A stretch of 64,000 nt of DNA from Welwitschia mirabilis (taxonomy: Eukaryota > Gnetophyta > Gnetopsida > Welwitschiales). The position numbers and the translations under genes were made by a program. How positions within the stretch are numbered: position 1 is the stretch's first letter; every line of letters begins with the position of its first letter. Shown here one piece after another: positions 35,661 to 47,022 of this stretch. A model generated the notes under the pieces. That model searched no databases. It was given only the letters and a program-made list of their open reading frames with translations, and was not told the origin of the DNA. The stretch lies in contig JBOZIK010000001.1 in the NCBI GenBank assembly GCA_051453625.1, positions 213,343,765 through 213,407,764 on the forward strand, read 5' to 3'.

Positions 35661-37749
35661 GTGAGAAAACTATGTGAAAAAGCAAAGTACATGATTGGCA
35701 ACAATGATGTTGGAATTAGTTATAATAGTGATCGTACCAATAAGAAAAAGAAATAGTGGCTACATAGCAGAGTGAGATTGAGTTATGAAATTGGAAAGGT
35801 AGTAAACTTATAAGACTACTAAAATGATAAGGTAAAATAAGGGGTATTATAGATATAGGATTGAAATATTACCATTATATCATTCAATATTATCAATGAT
35901 TAAGATGAGTTGCAATAAGGATTAAGGTATAAATTGATAGATTATATTAAGGGAAACATACTTGTGTTTTTTTAATGTGAGTTTTTTCATAGAATATCAT
36001 GGTCAAAAATGAAATTTTAGAAAATAAAACATGAAATCTAATGAAAAAATCATCAATCATAAATTTAAAAAATAGAATGCCTAAGTTAATAGCCACTTTT
36101 ATTGAAAATTTTCCAAATATTATTCTTCATTTAAATGGATCACATTGCAAAACAAATAAGATATCATTTAAGTAAACTTGTGAAAATCTAAAAATTATTT
36201 AAGAAAATTCTTAAGTACTCAAGTTAAAGGAAGAAATCACATAAGGATCTCTAAACCCCACATTTTCTTTTTAATTTTTACCTTTTCCATAATCACACAT
36301 ATTCATAATATTAAGTATTTAGATCAAATTATTCATCCAATCTTATGACATCTTCTTTTAAGATAGTTCTACTTTGCAAGTAAGTACTCATAGCCCTGAT
36401 GCAGGTGAACATGTCATCAATAGATCATTAGAGCTACATTGTTAATAAATGTTTATGGCCTTGATGTAATTAATTAAATCCAATCTTAATGGATTAATAA
36501 TATAATGTGGTTTTTAGAGAGGAGATATTTTATCTTCTTTTAATCATTCCTTTTCATTTTTAATAATTTTTTTTTGTGCATGGAATGGGTCATTAGTGAA
36601 GTTCTTAAGATAACATTAAATGTATATTTAAGATTTAAAATTTCATCTCTAATATAAAATTTTAGAATAAGTAGTATTTTTTTTAATTTAAAAATAGAAT
36701 TTTGGTAACCAAATAATTTCAATAAAAACATTAACTATATATAGGTTTTTAAAACAAAAGGATTGGACTAGGAAAGTGCTAAAATACAAGAACTAGAATT
36801 CGTCTAGTATGACTTCTCGTACACTTGTTAAAATCTAGGAACTTAATTGTATTCTAAAATTTGCAATTTCATATAGGAATTGAAAGAATCCGCTTCTTAC
36901 TATTTTCTCTCTATAGACCCATTCATTGTGAATCACCTTCTTAGTCTTTCTCTTTGTTCTAATGCTTTTAACTCACATATTTTTGTAATAGTCTTCATAT
37001 AATACCTAAAATTGGATTCTTCATTAAGAGTATTACAATGTAGCATACCACAACCAATATTCTAAAGCTATGATTATGTCATGTAGTGGAAATTTTATGG
37101 GTGATAAATAGAATGTAAAAGAGAAGAGATCTAGATAAAGATAAAACCCATGATGGGGCTTTTATGACATGGAAATAAGATCAGGATTTGGAATAAAATG
37201 GAATAATTAAATAGAACTAAAGATGGATTTTGGAATAGAGGCTTTAAACTACAGATGTATTTTTATTTTTATAAACATCCCCAACTTGCTATACCAAACC
37301 TTAGACAAGAAGAAATTTGGTAAAGAAATACTAAAATTTATAGAATCCAAAGAGGCACAGACTAATTCAGAGTGAACACAGGGGCATTTGGCTTTAAAAA
37401 AATGAATTTCTAAAGAAAGTTGATGGAGATGGAGAGACACCCTAGAATGGGTGATTCTTACACACAAAAGCCAAAGTGAGACCTTGCCATTTTATATAAT
37501 TTAGACATGGTCAAAATTTCAAAATACACTAATGAAATCCCATAGTTATAGGTTTTAAATGAAAAATATAAATTTGATAAATATTTCTTTGAAATACATG
37601 TCTTTGATTATGTTTTAAATATGAACAATGAGATTGTCATTGATATTTTGAGCTAAAGCATCATAAAGATGGTGAAGAAATTGGCATAATCCTCATATCA
37701 TAGTACCAAGCATTTTCTATAGCCATCATCTGTGATGCTCTTATTTTTG

Positions 37750-38210
37750 TAGTAACATTTAGAACTTCATTGATGTCTACCTCAATTTGTGGCATACTAC
37801 ATGAATAAGAGTAATTCTAGATAAATTAAATCTTCCTAGATTACTATATTCCTTTATCAAACTTACTTGAGCTTTGTATGCCCTAATGGAAACACTTTTT
37901 ATGTTGGTCTTTGTAGGCAGTGAAGACTTAAGATTTCTTAGGAATAATAATGTACCTAGGAATGCGTTTTTATCATGACATCACCAATGGTCTTAATACT
38001 AAGATAGAGAGGGGAAACATCCAAAAGAAAATATCTTTGATTTATTTACCCCACTTTTCTGCTCAAAACACCTTTGTAAATAACTACATCATAATCCACT
38101 ACTTTTTTTTGGTTAACACCTGATTCTTTGATAGCTTTCGTAATGACTCTTTTTGTAGTTATCAAAGCCATCATGAAGGGGTAATTCTATTATTCATGTT
38201 ATAATAAATG
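37750..38210 (-). pseudogene. BiP-like HSP70 pseudogene fragment, X copy 2
   Basis: Same piece order as in copy 1: NNRITPS (early ATPase domain), a stretch like the RLIG-AAKNQ region, GVN directly followed by KKVVDYDVVIYKGVLS (late ATPase domain), then the substrate-domain start and a decayed VD-N-VLNV end. The RITPS string is better kept than in copy 1. It shares the large internal deletion with the other copies, so the deletion predates the duplication. Confidence 0.7.
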
Positions 38211-39284
38211 TGGTTAGGATAAAAGGAAAATGTAGAGATTTGAATGCCCCTTTTTTAATCTTCTACAATCAATGACAAGCAACTTCATTAGATGCATTTT
38301 GAATGAAAAGATTTCTTGGGCTATGAGATAGTTAGAGTAGATGCCAAGGTTTTGAATTATAGAGTATCCAAATATTCTCAATTTTAACATGAGTGTTCTA
38401 TGCCATTATGTAATCTTACATGAAGGTGATTGCATTTATAGTCTTTTCTTCTTATTTTAAAATACATGATTTTATTCAATAAATTAAGATAAAAATTAAG
38501 AATTTGTCAATACAATATTCAAAAAATCATTATCACAAACTTGTATCTTTTATATTTTAGATTAATATTTAACTATTGTAATCTTAATGGTATATATCTC
38601 TTTAATCTCTTTCTAAACATTATGTCCATAATGTAATAAGTAAAAACACTCACATTCACTATGAAATTAATCAAACTAGAATTAGAATAAAAACTGGGAA
38701 GATTATCTTATATTTTATCTTAAGTTTCTACTCAATTTTAATGTTAAGAATGTTAACTTTTTTCCCTCAATTTAGGAAATATGCTCAATGTCATTTAGTG
38801 AAATCATCTAACTATGATCAAGAGCTATGAAAATCATGAATTCAAATTACAAAAATTAAACTAGAAATTGATAAATATTTAGAACTAAGAGTATTATTAA
38901 TAATTGGATTAGAAAATAGCATTAGAAATTAGGATTCTCTTCCTTAAATCATAATTCCATAAGATTTAACAAGAGCTCTTTAAGAGCTAAAACACACATG
39001 CATTATTAATTAGATTAGGAAGGATTTAAACAAAAATTAGAATAATATTTTTTTCAATACTATATTGAGAACTTAATAATGATCTTAGGGGGCTTATTAT
39101 TTTTTTAATTAGCATGTCATTCATCAAAACACTTTTTTATAAATAAAATTCATCTTTGGGATCCCAAAAACGTATCTTGATCTTATAATGAGTTTAGTAG
39201 GAATTCAAATTTAACTAGATTAGATTTATAAAGAAGACTTATGATTTAGTATGTAGTAAGATTTTATCAGGATCTATATAGGAT

Positions 39285-40016
39285 GCTCTTCATTTCTAGT
39301 TACATCTTTTATACCTAATACGCTTGTAACAAAATATTGAAGAATAAGATATCTATCTAGAGCTACAAAAAGGAGTTTCCTTGGTGTTAAGATGAATCTC
39401 TTCCATTAGGATGCTATTATTCTATTTGTAAATGGATGTAAAGTTCTTGGGTTAATCTAAATACTCTTTTTAAATCAATAAAATTGCTATTTCATTTTAA
39501 TTCTCTATGTCCCTTATGTTTACATTGATCATAATTTAAAATGACAACTCTATGATTTATCTAGATCATAAGGGCAATCTTTGTTAAGGTTAATGTCTTT
39601 TAGCATTAGATTTACATTGCTTTTTCATTCCATTTTCACTTTCAATTTTATATTATACTTAGTAGATCTTGTAGTTTATGTTGATTAAGAAGTAGTTGAA
39701 TACTATTCTTAATTGATCTAAGTTATAGAGAGCTAGTCCTTGTGATAGAAGAATTAGTAACAAAGAGAGTTCATTCAATATCCATTGGCATTTTATTTTT
39801 CTTCACTTGAATTAAATTTACTTATTTATTTACTTTTAGTTTTTATAGAATAAAATATCAAAATCATATTGAAAATCAATTCTCTAACTCTTAACCTAGA
39901 GCCTTCATTGGGATTACAACATTCAGATAAACTTCTATCTATACTAGTGTGCAGTTTCTACAAATTATATGATTTATAGATCTATATAAATAAGTTTGGG
40001 ATTGTATAAATTCACA
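39285..40016 (+). repeat. Truncated element 1-type LTR (LTR D)
   Basis: It matches LTR C from about 19012 to its end (aaattcaca) and is followed by the same X sequence (gaaaaaacactaaaattt). The first ~510 bases of the LTR, including the TATA-like box, are absent. It is the right-arm counterpart of LTR C after a large deletion. Confidence 0.85.
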
Positions 40017-40522
40017 CTATAATAGAAAAAACACTAAAATTTGCAAAAGATAAAGATTCATAGACTTATTCAAATTGAATAAACACATTTAGCTTAAAAA
40101 ATAAACACCCTAGAATGGGTGATTCTTACACACATAAGCCAGAGTGAGACCATATCATTTTATACAATTTATACATGTCCAAAACTTCCAAATAAAACAA
40201 TGAAATCATATATTTATATATTTTTAAATGAAAAAGTATAAATTTAATAAACATTACTTTTAAATACATGGCTTTGACCATGTTCTAAATATGAACAACG
40301 AGATTATCATTACTATTTTGAGCTAGAGCATCATAGAGACAACAAATAAATTAGTATAATTCTTGTGGCATACTACTAAGAATTTTGTGTAGTCATCATG
40401 TATGATGCTCTTATCATTTGCACTAACATTCAGAACTTTATTAGAATCTAGCTCAATTTGTGTTATGCTACGTGAAGTAAGAGCCATTATAGATAAATTA
40501 AATCTTCTTGGATTACTACAAT
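40017..40522. repeat. X4, left part
   Basis: Close match to 19748-20254, ending at the element 3 LTR with target duplication acaat (40518-40522). Confidence 0.8.
40405..40522 (-). pseudogene. BiP-like fragment in X4, C-terminal piece (left of element 3)
   Basis: Minus-strand reading RRFNLSIMALTSRSITQIEL, then NKVLNVSANDKSI, aligns with the HSP70 substrate domain (FDLSGI, PQIEV, DANGILNVSAKDK). The rest of this copy lies beyond element 3 at 46557-46782. Confidence 0.75.
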
Positions 40523-41681
40523 TGTTGTAATACATATTTGTGATTTAAAATATAATATTCTAAAGATGAAATTTTATTTGTAACACCTAAAAGGTTGATA
40601 ATATAATTGCATACAATACACTTTCATATAGTGGAATCAACCCAAATGTTATACACCTAGAGAAGAGTTCTAAAAGAGAACTCATAAAATTAATTTAGAA
40701 TGAGAAAAAAACTTTTTTAAATTTTTATTTATAAGAAATAAATAAAACAATGTAAGGATGAATATGGAATGCAATGCAATAGAATTAAGTGAAATGCAAT
40801 GCAATGTAGAATGAATGCAAATCTAATGTAAATAATTAACTACATTTCCAATCTATTATTACCTAGATTGGTCCTTATAATCTATATCAACTACAAATTC
40901 ATGTCATTTTCATTGTAATTAAGATAGGTTATAAGGAATAGAAGAAAAATTATTTGAGAATAATTATAATTTAATTAATATCTTTATTAATCAGATTAAA
41001 GTGCATCCACTTATAGGCATCAACTCCTCAATGGAGGATTCATATCCCAACACCAAGGTAGTCCTTATAATAGGTACGATGAATCTCCTTATTCCCAATA
41101 ATCTCTAGTTATCATAAGAATTTAGATATCAAAAAGATATGGAATGAGGCCTAAGAGGATATATTTATAGTTTGGGATGGATGATTAAGGGTTACTAAGG
41201 GGTGTAAACTGAAAAGGTGTAATTAGATTTATAATTTTATAACAAATAGATTATTTTCTCAAATAATTCTATTCATCATCTATTCCATCCTCTCCATGAT
41301 GTATTGGATGACCCCTTCAACTACGAACCACTATTCTACACATCTTAATCATCTATTCTTTGCTAATAATCATCCATTTAGAATCATTCAAATGATGATA
41401 TGGATAATGTTAGAACATATTAAATAGCCTCTGCTAGTCATCATCCTCTTGAGGTCATCTAGATGATGATTTGAATGACTAGTTTTTCTTACTTAAATCC
41501 ATTTTGATCATCATCCTAGGTCCATCATTATTAAAAAAACAATTTCTTATGTTGGAAATTTATGTATTTTGTAACTTATATGGAACTGTGCATAATTTGC
41601 ATAAATCCCTAAAATATTGTTAATATGTCTTGAAAATATGTTTTACAATTATGTCAAATAGGTTAATTTATCATTATAACA
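40523..41681 (-). repeat. Element 3 3' LTR
   Basis: 1159 bp; plus-strand ends TGTTGTAATAC and CATTATAACA. It aligns with 45436-46551 throughout (for example 'ccaatctattattacctaga', 'aatgcaatgcaat'). The minus-strand TATA-like box is at 41159-41176. Confidence 0.85.
41159..41176 (-). promoter_or_regulatory. TATA-like box in element 3 3' LTR
   Basis: The minus strand reads CCCAAACTATAAATATAT; the other LTR has CCCAAATTATAAATAGAC at 46042-46059. Confidence 0.45.
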
Positions 41682-41697
41682 TAGCCCCTTACCTAGC
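41682..41697 (-). other. Polypurine tract of element 3
   Basis: The minus strand reads GCTAGGTAAGGGGCTA immediately before the LTR start TGTTATAATG, matching the element 1 arrangement. Confidence 0.65.
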
Positions 41698-41867
41698 ATT
41701 TATCAGCCCCTAACAAAATATGTGGCTAATAAGTCATAAGCTAAACTAACAAAAGGAGTGAGAATAGAAAAAGAAACTTAAAAAAATATATATCATTAAA
41801 ATTACATTTTAAGTACAAAATTCCAAATACATCAAAGTTGCTAAGAATCACAAGTGAAATAGACACA

Positions 41868-41906
41868 GGTATCATTTATGGCATTTTTGATAGTGAATGG
41901 ATTAGT
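41868..41906 (+). pseudogene. Short RT-like fragment in inverted orientation within element 3
   Basis: The plus-strand reading is GIIYGIFDSEWIS. It matches the conserved segment before the RT palm of Athila-type pol (GIIYPISDSEWVSP type); element 2 has IIYAIVDSK-INP at 57670 and element 1 a decayed IYAI equivalent. Element 3 is otherwise minus-strand, so this piece is inverted relative to its gag-protease. Only 13 codons are involved, so chance is possible. Confidence 0.4.
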
Positions 41907-42090
41907 ATTATCCTCTAGATAAATTTTTTTATTGAACAGCATTAAGATCTTTATGAGTTTAAGCAGAATCTTCCATTTTTTATGTAAGAAATTGAATCAA
42001 GGATTTTTTTTAAGGAAGGATGGAGTTACAAACTAATAATCAATGAATTATTAATAAAATGTATTTCAAACCATTGGATAAGTCTTTAAG

Positions 42091-42312
42091 TTAAATATCA
42101 CTTTCATCCTTCATAGTTTTAGAATACCTATCTTGATGTAAAAGATTTTTAATGGATCTTACATGTTGGATATCATGATCAAGTATGAGTTCAAATTCCT
42201 CATGAAAATCATCATTAGAAGAGTGGTTTAAGAGATTTTTCTTGAGGTTGCAAGGATTGGAGGAGTTTAAAGATTGAATAATAAAAGAAGATTCCTCCTC
42301 ATCATTAAACAA
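42091..42312 (-). pseudogene. Element 3 acidic linker after protease
   Basis: Open minus-strand frame of 73 codons rich in Glu, Asp, Ser and Asn (MFNDEEESSFIIQSLNSSN, DDFHEEFELILDHD). Acidic linkers of this kind separate protease from RT in Athila-type pol. Just beyond it, LKDLSNGLKYILL resembles the L-PLP-LKYAYL segment that leads into RT, and there the conventional RT reading stops. Confidence 0.55.
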
Positions 42313-42357
42313 GATAGAGTCATGTAATGAAAGGATCCTTTCTTCTAAAGGATGATG

Positions 42358-42876
42358 TTAAACTAATTTAGAGGATATAATATTTTCTTTTATATATAAT
42401 TCATTTTTAATGTCCTTTTCAATGGCATTAAATACTTTAATACTAAATTTTTTATTGCCTACATGACACTTCATCATCCTTGTGTAAGTATTAATAATAC
42501 AATGAGCTTTTGCATAAAATGCTCTTTTTAAAAGTAGAGGGTATCCTCCATAATGCTCAACCTCTATGGTTATCACATATATAGGGTAAAAATCCTTATT
42601 AATTTAAATCACTAAGTCTTTGATTATCTCTATAGATTTATTGATTATTACATTAGCCAATTCCAGCACTATTCTAGTAGGTTTAATTCTCCCTTATGGT
42701 CCATACTCTCTACAAATATGAAAAGGCATAATGTTTACACTTGTTCCTATATCTATTAAGGCTTTATTGATTTTCTTATTTCCCTCCAAAACAATACAAA
42801 TGGTGGCTACCCTTGGATTTTTAAAGTTAAAACATTTTTGGAAGACCAAGTCAGAAAGAGATTGAGCAATGAACAC
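42358..42876 (-). pseudogene. Element 3 aspartic protease
   Basis: Minus strand, two open frames. The first (42694-42876) holds VATICIVLEGNKKINKALID followed by IGTSVNIMPFHICREYG, so the catalytic aspartate-isoleucine-glycine core is intact, unlike elements 1 and 2. The second (42358-42576) holds VEHYGGYPLLLKRAFYAKAH and CIINTYTRMM, the Y-P-LLGR-F-A landmark with GR changed to KR. About 115 bases with at least one stop lie between them (plus-strand 42577-42693), where the family segment IIKDL and FYPIYVI can be read. It is the best-preserved protease in the window but still interrupted. Confidence 0.7.
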
Positions 42877-42889
42877 TTTACTTGGGATT

Positions 42890-45200
42890 GTCCTCTTTAT
42901 TTTCTTCTCACTAATTTCTTATAAATTTTGTTGTACTTGAGGTTGTTTTGAAGGATCTTCCAAAAGGATAGGTTGATAGTGATAACATTAATAATTTCCT
43001 TTATGTTCTCATCATAAGTTTAATTGGTGTTGAATCTATCCATTCATGGAGTAGTTTTATTCTTTGGATGTTGGTTATTGTTGCTAGATTTAGAGTTGAG
43101 AGTAGGAGGAAACATTTCTTGATGAAGAATTTCAAAATAATGTTATTTAGGTAATTTTTTATTCTTATGAAAAGAAGTATGGATTTCTTTATAGGGAGTA
43201 ATGTTATATCCACTTCTTATAACTACTTTCCAATATTTCTTCAGATCATTTGGGTTTGGACTAGTTTGTGTGGGAAGTAATTCTTATGGCCTTTGATTTC
43301 CTAGCATGTTTTCTCAAAGGAGGTCAATCAAATTTTTTAAGTTCTTATTTTTATTTTCTAGAATTTCATTAACGATTTTTTCACATACTTTTGAATTATT
43401 TCATAGTTTCCTTAAAAGAGTCATTTTTATTGTAGTTGAAAAAATTGGACTGAAAGTTATGGCTTCTGAATTTATTGTCAAATGAGGGTTTGAAAGATGT
43501 TAAAGGCTTATTATTTCTTAATGAATATTGTTTATTACCTATAACATTATTTTGTATTTAATGTAATGCATAAAATTTGTTGTAAATGGCCTCTCTAAAA
43601 GATGGTAAAGCTAGGCATTCTTTGATAGAGTGATAGTTTTTTCATCACATATTTCATAATGGTTGAGTTGATTTAGTAATTTTTCATCACTTAAATATTT
43701 TTTGTAATTGTCTAAGGTACTAGTAAGATTACTAGGTAGAGTGTTAACCTTTGGTTACTCTTCTTTGTATTGCACTTTTTTCAAATCTCTAAGTGTTTCA
43801 CCTATAGTTATAGTTTCTTTTCATGTAGTTTTGGGTTAATTTGACTTCTTTCTACAAGGTATTCTAATAAGTTCCAAGTATCATCGAAGGTTAAATTGAG
43901 GAAATTTCCATCACATGAAAAATATACAAGTTATTTGGTTTTACTATTCGATCCACTTTAAAAGTGATCAATAAGTTCTTCTTTTGAAAATGTATTTAGT
44001 GGATTGAATAATATGGATATCACAAAACTTTCATATGTTGAGGAATAATCTTCATGATAGTACTATTTAAAATTAGTTACTTCTTTTTTCCTTATCCTCA
44101 TAACTATATCATTCCTAAATCATTCAACAAAGACCTCTTACAATTGATTTCAACTCTTAAGGCTTTTTATGGGATAAATTCAAGTAAATTTTTCACTTTT
44201 TCTATAAGGGTAAAGTGAAAGATGATCATGTAGGTTCCATCTAAAATCTTATTTTTACTATTTCTTAAAGTAAGGATGAGTTGTTTAATCTCGTTCATGT
44301 GTTAGATTGGGTCTTCATTAGATCCTTATAAACTATAAGATAGGCATTCAAGTTCTTTAACTCTACATCATCTATGGTGAGTAAGTTAAATGGGTTTTAA
44401 TGTTTTCTAATTTTGTTAGCTAACATATTACTTAGAGTAACATTTGAGATAGAGGCTTCTAACATCTTATGTGAAGGAGGATTACAAAATAATTTCAAAG
44501 TAGTTTGTAAAGATTTATTGGATTCCAGTTTGTGAAGATTTATTGGATTCCATATAGGTAGAATAATTAGGATAACTAAACAAACAAGGAAAGTTATGTT
44601 TTCTATCAAAATGTGATTGATTTTTAGAAATTTTTAAAGGTTTAAAAAGATAAGTATGTGAAGAGGAAATAGGAAAGGTATAATAATTGTATTTGTCAAT
44701 TAAATAAATAAAATTTTCTTTCTCATCTTGAGTTTTAAATTAAAGTCCACTAAAACTTATTTAATTGCTTCTTCAAGGAAATCTCTTACACAAGTATGTT
44801 TGCCTTTATTGCTATTTACCATTACCATGGAAGGTTAAATTATGTTAAACAAAATTCTTTACATTCAAGTGACGACAATCTCTAGGATCACTCAAATGTG
44901 TAAGGAGTAGGATGTACTAAATGAATGTAAAAATTACTCAGATTACATAAAGCACAAAGTGTAGGCTAAGTTTGTTGAAAAAAATAATTAATGTGGTCAT
45001 TCCCAAGATTACACAAAGTGCGAGGGGTAGATCTAATAAGGACTAATAATCTTCTTCAAAGAAGGAATAGGTCTAAGATAAAAATAATTTCAGAGATGTG
45101 AAATGTTAAAATAAAAATATTTTTTAAATATAAGTTGATAAATTAAAATATAAATCGCTCAAATTAAAATTACACTTGAAAGTAAAGAAACAACAATTGC
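42890..45200 (-). pseudogene. Element 3 gag remnant
   Basis: Minus strand, many short open pieces. Recognisable parts in N to C order: an N-terminal segment (44397-44609) with NLHKLESNKSLQT; a capsid-like region around 43800-44250; the knuckle-like NHYEICDEKTITLSKN near 43640; a C-terminal coil (KVCEKIVNEILENKNKNLKN and LIDLL near 43340-43400); and LPTQTSPNPNDLKKYWKVV near 43230-43290, equivalent to element 1 LVPNPNEVRKDMKIV. Frequent stops show long neutral decay. Confidence 0.6.
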
Positions 45201-45412
45201 AATAAATTACAAATAAAAATTAGAATTTGAAAATAAGGGAAAACAAACTACACTTCAAATGAATAATGGAGTAATTACTTATAAACCAAAAGGTAATAAA
45301 GTAATTACAAGTAGGTTCAAGAGGATAAAATACAAGACTACTCAAATAAACAACTTGAAGTGAAACCAAGATACTTACTTAAGCATTGATTATCTTCCTA
45401 TTCCCTTGAATT

Positions 45413-45432
45413 CTTTCCTAGCAATGATACCA
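45413..45432 (-). other. Primer-binding site of element 3
   Basis: The minus strand reads TGGTATCATTGCTAGGAAAG three bases after the LTR end. It aligns with the tRNA-Asp-type site of the other elements. Confidence 0.65.
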
Positions 45433-45435
45433 AAA

Positions 45436-46551
45436 TGATGAAATACATATTTGTACTTTAAAATCTAATATTCTAAAGATCAAATCACATATAATATACA
45501 TTTGCATAGTGGGATCAACCCAAACATCCTACACTTAGAAAAGACTTCTAAAAGAGAACTCATAAAATTAATTATAGAAATAGAAGAAAAATGAATTTTT
45601 GAATTTTTCTTTAGAGGAAATAAAATAGAACAATGCAAGGATGAAGATGAAATGCAATACAAGGGAATGAAGTGAAATGCAATATAATATAAAATGAGTG
45701 AAAACCTAATGCAAATAATTCACCAAATTTCCAATCTATTATCACCTAGATTGGTCCTTATAACTCATATCAACTACCTATTCATATTACTTTCATTACA
45801 ATTAAGATAAGTTATAAGAAAGAGAAGAGTAAGTATTTGAAAAGAATTTAAATTCAATTAATATCTTTGTTAATCAAATTGAAGTTCATCTATTTACAAA
45901 AAACAACTTATCAATGGAGGATTCATAGCCCAACATCAAGGTAGTCCTTCTCAAAAATAGGATGGACCTCCTTACCCCTAATAATCTCTAATTGTCACAT
46001 GAATTTGGACATTAGAAAGATATGGAATGAGGCCTAGAAAGGTCTATTTATAATTTGGGATGGATGGTTAATTATTTCCAAGTGATGTAAACTTAAAAGA
46101 CACAATTAGATTTACAATTTCATAATTAATGGATTAGTTTTTGAAATAGCTCTATTCGTCATCTAGTCTATAATCTACATGACTTAGTGGATGATCACTC
46201 CAACTATTAATCAATACTTTACACATATTAATCATCTAGTCTCTATTAATAGCCATCCATTTAGGATTTTCTAAATGATAATATGAACATATTAAATAGC
46301 CTTTATTAGTTGTCATCCTCTTGAGGTCATTTGGACGTTGATGTGGATGAACAGAGTTTCTTTCTTAAATCCATTTGGATCATTATCCTTTACTTCACCA
46401 TCATAAAAAAATATTTTCTTGTACTAGAAATCAATATATTTCATGACCTGATGAAAGCTTTACATAATTTATGTAAATCCCTTGAAATCCTATTAGTAGG
46501 TCCTAAAAATATGTTTCACAAATATGTTAAATAGGTTAATTTAGCTTCACA
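45436..46551 (-). repeat. Element 3 5' LTR
   Basis: 1116 bp; plus-strand left end TGATGAAATAC, right end gcttcaca, followed by the target duplication ataat (46552-46556). It aligns with the 3' LTR with many scattered substitutions, indicating an old insertion. Confidence 0.85.
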
Positions 46552-47022
46552 ATAATAGTCCTTTGTGAGACTTCTCTAAGAGGTGAAATAGTTAAAATAA
46601 AGATATCTTTAATTTCTTCATGTCCCTTTCCACTCAAAACACCTCCTTGAATAGCTGCACCATAAGCCACTACTTTGTCTATGTTAACACTTGATTTTTT
46701 AGAATCTTTTGCAAAGAGTCTTCATGTATTCATGAAAACCACCCATGAAGGTGTAATTCTATTATTCATGTTACAGTAAATGTTTAGGATAAAAAAATAA
46801 TGCATAGGTTTGAATATCACTTTTTTTTCACTTCAACAATCAATAACAAACAACTTCATTAAACAGATTTTGAATGAGAAGATTTCTTGGGATATGAGAT
46901 AGCCAAAGTAGATTCCATGGTTTTGAATTTTGGAATGTCCACATTTCCTCAATTTCAACATTAGTTTTTTATGTCATCATGTAGAACTTACATAAACATA
47001 ATTTCATCTATAGTTATTATAA
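46552..47022. repeat. X4, right part
   Basis: Resumes X sequence after element 3 and matches X copy 1 from about 5530 to 5975. It ends where the element 4 LTR begins. Confidence 0.8.
46557..46782 (-). pseudogene. BiP-like fragment in X4, ATPase-domain pieces (right of element 3)
   Basis: This is the clearest BiP-like reading in the window. On the minus strand NNRITPSWVVFMNT-RLFAKD is the early ATPase segment; it runs straight into [20 protein letters not shown], then [15 protein letters not shown] from the end of the ATPase domain. An intact protein has roughly 300 residues between these parts. RITPSWV and [11 protein letters not shown] favour ER-luminal BiP over cytosolic HSC70. A further deletion removes the KLIPRN segment present in copies 1 and 2. 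Confidence 0.8.

Larger units (their letters stand above)
32732..39284. repeat. X repeat, copy 2 (right arm of the segmental duplication)
   Basis: Direct copy of 1-6835. Small differences include loss of the 309-base segment (at about 33714), a 36-base tandem duplication (34204-34275) and several short indels near 38850. The right edge is a sharp junction: after gatctatataggat the sequence switches into the middle of an element 1-type LTR, whereas copy 1 continues with X-flanking DNA. Confidence 0.85.
40523..46551 (-). mobile_element. Element 3: gag-protease-only Athila-like retrotransposon
   Basis: Minus-strand element bounded by two LTRs (right one is the 5' LTR). The flanking 5-bp target duplication is acaat on the left and ataat on the right; the sister locus at 20250-20254 has ataat, showing the one-base change is later. 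Inside, on the minus strand: primer site, gag, protease, acidic linker, a scrambled 0.4-kb piece, polypurine tract, LTR. RT, RNase H and integrase are missing, so the 6.0-kb element is about half the length of elements 1 and 2 and must have depended on a partner for mobility, unless the loss came after insertion. It is inserted inside the BiP-like fragment of X4. Confidence 0.85.

Noticed and set aside
36540-36731. 63-codon minus-strand frame in X copy 2 (also 37249-37467 and 3505-3690)
   Set aside because: Not conserved as an open frame between the two X copies and without a recognisable motif.
44397-44609. Independent small membrane protein (70-codon minus-strand frame starting MIENITFLVCLVILII)
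   Set aside because: It lies in the gag region of element 3 and aligns by position with gag; the hydrophobic start is in AT-rich sequence upstream of the homologous part.
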